Origin: Pezicula radicicola
Taxonomy: Eukaryota; Ascomycota; Leotiomycetes; Helotiales; Dermateaceae
Direction of reading: 5' to 3'
DNA: 64,000 nt
NCBI GenBank assembly: GCA_003008705.1
Contig: PDUO01000001.1
Coordinates: 1,667,694-1,731,693, forward strand
The notes beneath the pieces were generated by a model. That model did no database searches. It was not told the origin of the DNA and saw only the letters and a list, made by a program, of their open reading frames with translations. Positions 47,376 through 56,600 of this stretch are shown here, in pieces. Numbering within the stretch: position 1 is the first letter of the stretch; each line of letters opens with the position of its first letter. The position numbers were made by a program, and so were the translations under genes.

Positions 47376-48827
47376 AACTTCCACCCACTTTGAGTCTTTA
47401 ACAGGTTTCGTACAACTGACCATATCGAATCACATCCAAACAATCCCAAATAGATAGAAAGGTCTCAAAAGTACTATGACCAGTAATGACATAATAATAC
47501 CATAAGAAAATCTTAAAACCCAAAACCCAAAACCAAAACCCACAACTAGCACGAGGGTAACAAGGAAAATAACTCTTTTAATAGAAAGATTTACAACCTT
47601 TTACCTTGCTAATGTCTTGTTGCAGAGGACGGAGGTACGAAAGTACAGTAGGGGTTCACCCACCACCAGAGCTTGATGCTTGATTTTTGTTGGTGTGAAC
47701 TTGTTAACCTAACCTTGTTCTTGTTACATACTTCCCGTACAGTGTCAGTGCCAGTGCTTCCGTATGTCAGGTACGAAACGAACAAACGAGGACGCGATGA
47801 ATGTGACCTGCAGATATACCCCTTACAAGTTTTCTTTTCTTGGTCGAGAGAAAGGCCGCTTGTTGGTTTTCTATATAAACAAATAAACAAATAAACAATG
47901 AGGGGATTTTGGCGGATATTGTGTTTTGCTGTGATATTGTCCATTGTGACCACCACACTACTGTGATGGCTCTGCATATAGCGGTGTGAGATTGAATTGA
48001 GAAGGTCGCGAATTGGGCTTTGTTGACTACTTACACCACTACTACTGTACCTCCGTACACTCAACTGACCTCTCACCATCTACGTCCTAGGATGTATCGT
48101 CGAGCCAAAGGGACGAACTACTTACAGGGAAACCCCAGATAGCATCAAGACTTCAATTGCCGTGGTTTCATTGGTAAAATATGTTTTGCATTTCATATTT
48201 GCTTCTTCTCTGTGGTATCAATGTTGCAAGGTCGAATATCCAAATATTCACCTGCCTCATACGCCCTCGCTCCCTTTCAGTTCACACGATCCCAATTCAT
48301 AGATACCACCACAGACAGGACTTATCCTTCCCATTCATTGCTCTCCAATCCCATGTAACGCCAAATACGCCCCACTTCCTTAAAAGAACCCAACCAACCC
48401 CCTAGATTTCCTCCCATAGAAGAAAAGAACAAAAAAGGTTAATTCCTTCGCACCAGTCCAATCCTCCTTCGCCGAGAAAGAAAAATAGCAGAATACTCCG
48501 ACTCGTTCTCTCAAGTTCGTGCAATCGCCGCCCGAATATCATCTTAACCCAACGATGCTCCAGGCGGTGCGCCGAGCAAGACAACCGTAGCAATGATATA
48601 AAAAACGCTATGAACGTTTTCCTCCGTGGACATGTATAAAGACATGTCCTATAATCAAAAAGATTTATTTTCGTAAAGGAAACGTGAATGAATGCATAAA
48701 AGTCGTAAATGGCGGTTCGGATATGAAGGTAAATTGGTGAAAGTAAGTGTGTGACAAAAGAGATGTTGGTGTACGTCCTCGGTATGATGTGTTGGAATTA
48801 TGTTTTTTACTTGCTATCCTCCGCCGA

Positions 48828-49520
48828 CTATTCGATCTTTCTCCTCTTTCCTTTTGGCGCTGGGCTCATTCGTGGTGTATATGTGACCGTTCGAGTGACT
48901 ATCTCCCTGACCTGACGGACGCTTGCTCTAGGTGATTTCGGTGATTTAGCATCGAAGTATCTGCCCTTGCTCTTGAAGTCCCAATCGAAAGGTGACCTTG
49001 TGCTACGTGCGCTGAAAGGTGAACGAACTGCTGAGGTTGCGCTTGCACTCAATGGCGATTCAGTCGTCGAGAGTACTGGAGAGGGTGGGATGCGTAGCCG
49101 TGCTAACCTGGCGGTAGAGGGTGCAGAAGATGGGTATGCGAACATTGGAGTTGGAGGGGCTTCGCTCTTAGGTGATTTGTGGGCTTCACAATTGCATGAA
49201 CAGTCGCTGTGTTCACTGGATCCTGTCGAGGGGGCTGAAGTTGGTGTGGTTCTTCCCGATATCGACTTGTCTCCTGGAGGCGGGCTGGTAATAGCAGGAC
49301 TTGCCATCGACTTGAGGAAATCCGTATATGCGATTGGAGGTGTAATGGGTGTCTTGATGCCTTCTTCCTGCTTGATGAAGTCGGCAAATCCAGGTATAGG
49401 GCTTCGAGCGGAGAGGGCTGACAGCTCTGAGGGGAAGGACTTGGATATTTCGGACGGGAAGGACGCAGTCATTGGCGTCTTGAGCTGCGCAAGCTTGGGC
49501 TTGGTCTTTGTAGTAGCCAT
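48828..49520 (-). CDS. Conserved fungal hypothetical protein, Ser/Pro-rich with basic C-terminus
   Basis: A single exon of 230 residues. The sequence is low-complexity and Ser/Pro/Thr-rich, with repeated SP and TP sites (TPITPP, RTTPTSAPS, KSPKSPRAS). A short segment, IPGFADFIKQEEG and TPPIAYTDFLKSM, looks conserved; these may be short helical motifs. There is a cysteine cluster, SDCSCNC. The end is basic, VRQVREIVTRTVTYTPRMSP then KGKRRKIE, a possible nuclear localisation signal. Because of the many proline-directed sites I would guess a phosphorylated nuclear or regulatory protein, but no fold or function is recognised. A longer plus-strand frame (48967-49554) overlaps; I prefer the minus frame because its composition and conserved motifs look like a real ascomycete protein. 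Confidence 0.7.
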   Translation of the reverse strand: MATTKTKPKLAQLKTPMTASFPSEISKSFPSELSALSARSPIPGFADFIKQEEGIKTPITPPIAYTDFLKSMASPAITSPPPGDKSISGRTTPTSAPSTGSSEHSDCSCNCEAHKSPKSEAPPTPMFAYPSSAPSTARLARLRIPPSPVLSTTESPLSASATSAVRSPFSARSTRSPFDWDFKSKGRYFDAKSPKSPRASVRQVREIVTRTVTYTPRMSPAPKGKRRKIE

Positions 49521-50084
49521 CTTGACTCTCGTGGAAGGTAACGAATGTCCGTGAGATGAAAAGAACGACCTGGTGAACAGAAGCCTACAAGCTGCGACGT
49601 CGACGGGGTAGTCCGTGGAGGGGACGAGAGGTCAGAGGTAAGGTGACTCGCGGACCTGGCTAGGTATATAATGTAAGGTATGGTGGCGGTAACGTGGTGA
49701 GCTAGGAACAAAGATTTGTTTTTGCTGGCTAGCAAGTAGCAAGTTAGCTTCGGAGACTGGAGCTGAGGCGTGAAAGATGTCCAGCGCGTCCGGACGGTAG
49801 GCCTGGCCTCTTTTCCTGGTCGGTCAGGATCTGATCGTACAGGAGCGTACAGGTTGACCGATATAGCAGCCAGTGCTATGATGGAGCAGGAGTTGAATGA
49901 CGGCGCTTGGGAGTGAGGAGGAGGTGGGATGTGCAAGAGCTGGCTGCACAAGCCTGCAGTGTGCTTGCAGCAGCTTGAGTTGTGTGCTGGTCACTGCTGG
50001 TCACCTCTCGAGCGCGCGCGCACACCTGAGGAGGCCCTGAGGTCACAGAACCGAACAAATAAATTTTGACGGGGGTTGTGTAGG

Positions 50085-50150
50085 GTTACGGTCGGGGTAT
50101 GGTAGGGTATGGTAGGGTAGTTGGTAGGGTAGGGTATGGGACAGGATGGA
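50085..50150. repeat. Telomere-like/G-quadruplex-prone tract (GGTAGGGTATGG)n
   Basis: The plus strand contains about seven GGGT or GGGTA blocks in 65 bases: GGGTATGGTAGGGTATGG, then TAGGGTAG and TAGGGTAGGGTATGGG. It resembles the TTAGGG repeat with extra bases. It lies about 600 bp upstream of the S/P-rich gene. Confidence 0.6.
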
Positions 50151-51889
50151 AAGTAAAGGCGGCACCCTAGCCAGCTTCTGAAATTCGGGGCGACAGGCGA
50201 AGGCTTGGGCTTCCGCAATCCCTGCCAGAACACGACTTTGAAGTCTTTAGCTCCCAGTTGGTGGAGGCTGCAACCTTCTCTCGACCCTCCTCAGCAGCAA
50301 CAATTGGCTGCGCACGACGACAATTGACAACACGATACACGGTGACTGGCCCTGTCGTCTTCCTAGCTTCCCTACGGCGGCGAGAATGCAGTGACGCAGC
50401 TGGATTGGAGGTGATTCGCGCCCTCCAACTGCAGATGCAGAGAGGCAGGCAGAGCCACAGTGCGATGGAGAGTGCTGATTGGGCTGTCGCGGGACAAGAG
50501 GACGGAACTATTCTTAGAACGACTCAAAGTTGCTGGGAGCGCAGCGGTACGAGATCTGATTTGGCGGGCGCAGTTGTGGCCAATAAGTGTTGGCGCTTCA
50601 GCTGCACGAAATAATTGTTGTTTGCGAGTCGGACTGTTTCCTCGACAAGACAAGACGACGGGGGTGTCTCCTGATGAACCGAGAGAATGGTTGTCGGGTG
50701 TGTGATTGCGAATTATTCGAGTGTGAAACGATACAGATTGGGGTAATTTTACTACAATTTACTCCGTATCGTGTGAGCAACTCCAGGATGCTCGATGCTG
50801 ATGTGATCGTTGGGAAGTATCCAGAGTCTCATCAATGGAATTCCTCAGCATTATGTAGTTGAGCTCATCGACCGCGGCCATCTTGTTTTCAATTTCCCAA
50901 TTTTCCATTTTCCCATTTTCAGTTTCCAGTTTTCGGTTTCCATGCTTGATACATTCAGCGCGCGCTATACACCTTTTCAAGTCCTGGATATCAAATCACT
51001 ACTTTCCGTTGACTACTTTCTTCTTTCCTAGTTCCCGCGCGGTTTACGATGCTAGTTTTCAATGCGGGGAGACGCCCAGCCACGCGAATTTTAACTTGAT
51101 CATGTTGGAGAGAGGCTCAGAAAATGTCATCTGAGTGGCTGCCATTTTGTCTGGTCCAATGACAACGACCATTAGAAAGACCAGACTCGGATCTGGTAGA
51201 GCGCGCGTGTAATAACACGTGCGGCCTCTTGAACGGGACCACCCTCAAGGAGCCCAAAAGCCAGTGGCATCGAATGGGAAGCTTTTGTTCGAGAAGTTCC
51301 CGACGACCTTCCAATGAACCTTCTCTGTTGAAGCATTTCTCGCTTTAAAGATTGCAATTCTTGATGATGGAGCGCTACGCCAAGCATCAACAATAACTGG
51401 GCGCCTGCTCTGCATTTCAGTCGGATTAGTGGCCACGTCAGTATCTTCATCAATATCAGTGGTGTGCTGTCGTTCGTCGGCGACAGCGACGATTCTCATG
51501 TTAAGCTTAGGTGGGTGGGCACCGAGTCGTAGTCTGTTCAATCACGATGAGGTCAACCATGAATGGTGAGAGATGACCGAATAGCAAACAAAATGACATG
51601 GAGGCTATCTAACGTGTGTGTTCATTGGGAACACATAAAGATGTCATCAGCCCTAGTAATGCTGTGCCACAAGCACTGGCCTTACGTTCGTGCTTCGAGG
51701 GCTCAAGAATAGTACCATCCAATGATTCAAAACGATTATAATGGCGAGGGTGTGCACAGAGACAGCTCAGCATCAAGATGTTCGATCCGAATTGAGACGC
51801 GCGTATCCTCTGTTGATTCCCGGGCCCTTTGATCTCTCAGAGGATTTCTATAATCCAAAATTTGAATTCTGAAATCCTGAATGTAGTCG

Positions 51890-53125
51890 TAATGCCAGCG
51901 TATGGCACGGCGAGTCCTCCTTGTAAATATGTGGAGTTGTAAAACGCCACATATAACTAGGTTTCTTGTGTGCTTTTTCGGTTTCGGTTTTCCAGAAACT
52001 AAAATTCGGATTGAGGAGAATTGAACTCTAGACTGTGGTTTTGTCTGGCACAGCAATCCCTTGTGTAATTGTGGAGCAAATGATGCACATGTAGCTGTGC
52101 ATGGGACTTGAGCGAGGAGGGGGTGGGTGGTAGAGGAGAGTTTCCAGGTTCTCTGATTTCTACTTTCTGGAAACACAAAATTCGAATCAAAGAAATTTGA
52201 AATCTGGAAAATGGTTTTAGTGAAAGCGCCTAACACGGCAAGTCTTTAGAAGTTTTGTGGAACCCCGGGACGTCACATGTAGCAGTTGTATATCCTTTTT
52301 CAGTTTCTAGTTCTTTGATTCTATTTTCTGTGATTCTAAAAATCGAGTATCATCCTGGAATCTGGAATTTGGTGTTGTTGATAACGCCAGCACAGCAAGT
52401 CCTAGCCAGTTTTGTGGCGCGCGCGGGAAGCCACTGGGTATAGATTTTTGGTTTCTGGGATTTTGATATCAGGTATCTGTGATCCTAGAATTAGACCTGA
52501 TGGAAATCTCTAAAGTGGTATCAGCGAAAGCGCCTAGCACAGCAAGTCCTTCCTTGTAAGTTCGTTGCCTACAGGACGGCACATGTAGCTGCCGTTTATT
52601 CTTCACTGTATTGATTTCCGAGTCTTTATTCTGGTTATTATGATTTCAGCACCAGTATTTGAATTAGCAAACGCTAAAATCTCGATGGTGGGTTTCGTAA
52701 AAGCGCCAACACAGCAGCAAGTCCACGTACGTTTTGTGGAGCGTGGGATGCTACATACAACTCTTGCGCCTACCTTTCCACATTTCCGTTCTCTGACTTC
52801 TGCCTTCTGCTTTTCGATTTCCAATTTCTGTGGTTCTAGGATTCAAATCAGTAAGAACTCAAAGCTCGAATATGATTTCAAGCGCCTGGCACAGCAAGTT
52901 CTCACGCATTAGTGGAGGTGGAGACGCCACATGTAGTTATTTGACGTCAAAATCCATGAGCGACATGCTTACTTTTGATATCAACATCCTCGACGCCACG
53001 GCTACGTGGTATTCCACCACCTCGTCGTCGCTTATAACGGGTATTCAATCCGTTTTCAGTGATAGCGTCTGGCACAGCAGAGTGAAGTGTTTGCGCTTGC
53101 GAATCTGAGGCGCCACTGGCGCGTA
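51890..53125. repeat. Degenerate tandem array, about eight units of 145-186 bp
   Basis: The core AGCGCC-x-GGCACAGCAAGTCCT recurs near 51899, 52047, 52226, 52384, 52529, 52702, 52880 and 53066. Each core is followed at 20-35 bp by a TTTTGTGGA-like block and then by GACGCCACATGTAG or a clear variant of it. Between cores, T-rich spacers hold TTTCTG...TTCTA words, plus AATCTGGAA. Spacing varies (148, 179, 158, 145, 173, 178, 186 bp), which excludes a simple satellite. There is no coding content. Confidence 0.75.
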
Positions 53126-53871
53126 TAACATAAGCGCCATCTGTTACTGTTAACGACTACTTTAGAGCTTGAATGGGATTGGAGGTGTAGCCTACGGGGA
53201 GATAAAAGTTGGCCTGCGGCTAGAAGAGTTATTCCCAGTTATGTGTTGTATTTTTAGTTGGCTGTTCTTGGAGATTCATTTTGATGAAGCGAAACCGGGA
53301 AGGTGCGGTTGGACTTTTGGATGTAGATTTTATTTAGTACCCAGGAGGTATTCACTTTTTGTAAGCTTTCCGGTACGGACCGTACTTCTTCGGTCTAAAT
53401 ACACGAAGTGAGGTACAAATCTTGGTGGTTCTTCGCCATTTCACCTACCGTAAGGTTGGTGACATGTGTATTTTACCTGTCACTTGCAGCTTGTGTATTA
53501 TTTTCCTGGGCTGACTATCATACAAGGCTCTGAAGAAAGTAGATGGAAGTATGTAATCTCGGTCGGGTAACTCACTTGACTTAATTAACTGACTTGTTTT
53601 GGATAACTTACACGATTTTGGTAATTCACTTAACTTAAGTGACTCACTATACTAACATAACCACACTTCGTGCTGGACTACTGTAACTTAGTCACTAACG
53701 CCAATGATTTAATATAGAAACGAAAACATCCCATTTGGGTTTTGTCAGGCTAATTATAAATCCGAAAGACTAAGATAAATTAAAAGTGGTTTTATACCCT
53801 GTTAAGTTTTCTCTCCTTTAATAATTATTTTTAGTTATACCTACATCTGCGAGACAACTCTATCCACCAAA

Positions 53872-55524
53872 ATGGCCGAACTACCTATGAATGTACCTTG
53901 GAAAAAGCCTGAGACTAAAGAGGCGCAGTTTGCGGAGGATGTTTATCTTCTAACATCAATAGCTCATGCACATCGCTCAAAGGCCGCTGAGGATAAAAGT
54001 TTTAGCGGCTTCAGCACATCGACTCCATCATTTGAAGACGGGGCTTTCCTAGATGACGCTTCAGAGTATTGTCGGCTGCCGCTCGGAACCGCATTGGCAA
54101 TTCTTGATGAGGGGGGTAGAGTGGAGTACTTTAGAAATCGTCCCAGAAATCAGAACGCAGTTCTGCTTGGTGCTTTAGCACAAGTCTGTAATGTCAAGGA
54201 CAAGGACCCGGAATGTGTTGCAACGGCATCCTATGTCGACTACCGAACAAAGTCTATCAAGATATTCGTTAGCATGAAAGGAGATGTCAACTCGGAAGTT
54301 CGAAATATGGTCGTATCAGTCTTAGATCACTTGAGGAAAATTGCCCAATCTTCAAGAACGATCTGTGAGGCTACAGGATACAAAACTAGTCCTCCAAAGA
54401 ACAAGCATTTCGAGAAATGTGGAACTCACATAAAACTTGAGAATGATTTTTATAGAATGATATTCTGTGAATGCTACTTAAAGATTAGAGCGACAATCAA
54501 CAAGTGGGCTCGGAGGACAGAAAAGGAAGCGGAAAACACCCCAAATATAAAGCATATGCGGAATTTCATCGAACTAGTCCAGATTATGCAGAAGCGGTAC
54601 AAGGAAATCAAAAACATTAACCAGCTAGGACCAATCCAAGACTGGGTGGAGCAACTCCAAACCCTGGAAGCCTTTTACTTCTGGTATATCCGCGATGAGT
54701 TACGGACGTTGGAAAAAGAGCGGGGCTCTGGTATGACCATAAAGCAGAAACAGTTCTCTAGGTTTCCAGGAGAAGTTTGCAATATCATGATTGCCGCCTC
54801 TCGCCTTGTTGGCTTTGCACGCTCACCATTGAGCTTTCAAACCCTGGTGGATTTTGATCGAGAAATTTGGGTCATCCCAGGAATCTTGGCTCCTAAGCTT
54901 ACCACTGAAAAGTGGTACTGGAAAGAGCGATTGCTTGCATTGGGCATAAAAGGAGCCAGCCCAGAAGATGCTCCCGAAGATAGAGAGGCGCTTCAGAATG
55001 CAATAGATATTGTAGTCACAACCCTAATAAATCCTCAGAGCTCGTCTGAATACATAGCACCAAGATATGTTCATGCGCAATACGCCATGCATATGCATTT
55101 ACACAAATATGGCTTTCTAAGAAAATCCCTTGGAATTTTGAGCGGAATTGGTATTAGTAGATTGTGCTGTCAAGGCTGTTTGCAAGCATTCAAATCCAAG
55201 AGCCTGCTTGGGCAACGGCGACGAGTACAAGGCACCCACAGCAAGTGGTACGTCCTGCCGATGACGGTATTTCAGAAAGGCGCGATGCCCGCTAAAGATA
55301 TAAATAAGAAAATTGCGAAAATCATCAGTTCAGATTTCGTAACAGATTGGAACCGCCATCTGCTGTTTCTTTGGCGTAAGCGACAAATAGAGAGCATAGC
55401 TAGGCCATCCGGTTTGACAATGGGCAGGAGTTTTGGGGATCCGAAGGACAAGGATGAGAGAGGTATGCCTGAAATTCGGAGGTTAGCTCTGGAGAGAATC
55501 TTCGCCGGCATCGACCTTAATTAA
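53872..55524 (+). CDS. Fungal deaminase-fold protein (OTT_1508-type), HxE position altered
   Basis: An intronless frame of 550 residues. The N-terminal 400 residues are largely helical, with no clear domain. The C-terminal part has the layout of the fungal nucleic-acid/nucleotide deaminase group (OTT_1508-like): RYVHAQYAMHMHLH (about residues 403-416), then GIGISRLCCQGCLQAF (about 428-443), then GTHSKWYVLP. In that group the first motif is normally HAE, with Glu as the proton shuttle, and the second is a CxxC zinc site. Here the Glu position is Gln (CAA), while the CC-x2-C and THSK parts are kept. If this placement is right, the protein may be catalytically inactive or differently used. The ATG at 53872 is the first in frame. 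It is convergent with the DUF3632-like gene, 333 bp away, and the repeat array ends 750 bp upstream. Confidence 0.72.
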   Translation: MAELPMNVPWKKPETKEAQFAEDVYLLTSIAHAHRSKAAEDKSFSGFSTSTPSFEDGAFLDDASEYCRLPLGTALAILDEGGRVEYFRNRPRNQNAVLLGALAQVCNVKDKDPECVATASYVDYRTKSIKIFVSMKGDVNSEVRNMVVSVLDHLRKIAQSSRTICEATGYKTSPPKNKHFEKCGTHIKLENDFYRMIFCECYLKIRATINKWARRTEKEAENTPNIKHMRNFIELVQIMQKRYKEIKNINQLGPIQDWVEQLQTLEAFYFWYIRDELRTLEKERGSGMTIKQKQFSRFPGEVCNIMIAASRLVGFARSPLSFQTLVDFDREIWVIPGILAPKLTTEKWYWKERLLALGIKGASPEDAPEDREALQNAIDIVVTTLINPQSSSEYIAPRYVHAQYAMHMHLHKYGFLRKSLGILSGIGISRLCCQGCLQAFKSKSLLGQRRRVQGTHSKWYVLPMTVFQKGAMPAKDINKKIAKIISSDFVTDWNRHLLFLWRKRQIESIARPSGLTMGRSFGDPKDKDERGMPEIRRLALERIFAGIDLN

Positions 55525-55857
55525 ACTAGATCATAGGCTACGCATCTATTGAGAATGGCTAGCACAGCTTAGAATAGAGGATTTGAGAGCAAGAGAATTT
55601 GATGAATGCCAAGTTATGTGACATATTAGATGACCGACCTAGTAGCGCCTCTTCATGTATTTCAAGCGATTTGAGGTGCTACACTCCGTCCGAAGAACAA
55701 CTATTACATTATGTCAATCAGAAACTTCAAGAAAACCGGGGAACAAAGAGCTTTATGCAATGACTACAGAACGTAACCGAAAAAGAAAAAAGAAAGCACA
55801 AGATCAGACCTAAGTATAAAGTAGATCTAATTGCACCCAAATGCCCCAGAACCGTGC
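55525..55857. other. Intergenic between convergent genes
   Basis: About 330 bp of AT-rich 3' flanks without other features. Confidence 0.4.
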
Positions 55858-56600
55858 CTAAAAACACATATTCTTCTCAATCGAATCCATAAGCTCTGCA
55901 ACTCTACCAGATACATTCTTACATTCGTCACTAACACCATCCTCGCCAGCAACACCTTTAAATCCATCTCTCCAAAAATGCCACCTTTGGAGAGATAGTA
56001 ATGGCTTTCCAGTATAAAGCTCTCCCGAAGCCCAAAGTTGCATCTCCTTCGACGTGACATCGCTTGGGTATAAGACCTGTTTAAAGAGGCTTTGTCCATA
56101 CCATAAGATCCACTGAGCTGCAGCTAGAATGTTGGCATCACGGATGCTTTCTTTCTCTTGCTTGGTTTCAAGGCCATCGCGTAGAGTCCATATAGCGTAT
56201 GTTGGAGCAGTGCCGAAAACACTATATTCGTGGAGGTTTGCTAAAAACGCGCTGTAGTTGACCCAGGCTGTTGGATTCTCCTCTTCTGGACCTATTGAAA
56301 ATGTGAGCCAACTGCTATTGGAATCAGTAACAAGAATTATAGCAATACCGTCGAACCAATCCCTCAAAAGTTCTCCAAGACGTTGCCAACTATAGTAAAC
56401 CTCTGGTTCATCCTGCATCAAATCAGTGTTTTCCTGTCTTGAGCTTGGAATCGTTTGCCTCCCTTACCTTTGTTGTTAACTTCGCGGTAAGTTAGCCGCC
56501 GCAATTGAAATTTCCCTTCCCAAAGTCGCTCTTTTCTGTAATAATCGTTAAGAATCGGACACTTTATGTACAGGGTTGGTTTACGGACAACTTGACCCAT
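55858..56600 (-). CDS. DUF3632-like hypothetical fungal protein
   Basis: Two exons (56600-56468, 56402-55858) give 678 nt, 225 residues. The C-terminal half has the features of fungal DUF3632 proteins: PTAWVNYSAFLANLHEY, PTYAIWTLRDGLE, ILAAAQWILWYGQSLFKQVL and PLLSLQRWHFWRDGFKGVA. The function of that family is unknown. The intron is 65 nt with donor GTAAGG and acceptor ACCAG, and this acceptor, rather than the nearer ATGCAG, is needed to keep the frame (VNNK-EVYYSWQRLGELL). The start at 56600 (MGQVVRKP) is chosen; a longer start at 56657 is possible. The gene is small and AT-rich, and lies next to the deaminase-like gene in a repeat-rich zone, typical of accessory fungal loci. Confidence 0.72.

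Larger units (their letters stand above)
44914..48827. other. Long non-coding region with purine-rich and C-rich tracts
   Basis: About 3.9 kb. Small frames here (for example 46192-46512, 47609-48079) come from biased composition and show no domain. The A/G tract at 45930-46285 and the smaller one at 47300-47375 are listed separately. 46290-46510 is strongly C-rich on the plus strand. The perfect motif TACTCCGTA occurs at 47170. Confidence 0.45.
49521..53871. other. Long non-coding region with G-rich tract and repeat array
   Basis: About 4.35 kb. No frame is convincing; 49469-49951 on the minus strand overlaps the S/P-rich gene in another frame. It holds the G-rich tract near 50080-50150, a pyrimidine tract at 50880-50945, the degenerate repeat array at 51890-53125, and an AT-rich block at about 53570-53720 with many ACTTAACT/ACTTGACT words. 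Confidence 0.5.

Noticed and set aside
47609..48079. 156-residue minus-strand frame
   Set aside because: Mixed composition without any domain and in a low-complexity zone.
48967..49554. 195-residue plus-strand frame
   Set aside because: Antisense of the S/P-rich gene; its hydrophobic composition is the mirror of a low-complexity coding strand.
49469..49951. 160-residue minus-strand frame overlapping the S/P-rich gene start
   Set aside because: Different frame, no motif; likely leader sequence.
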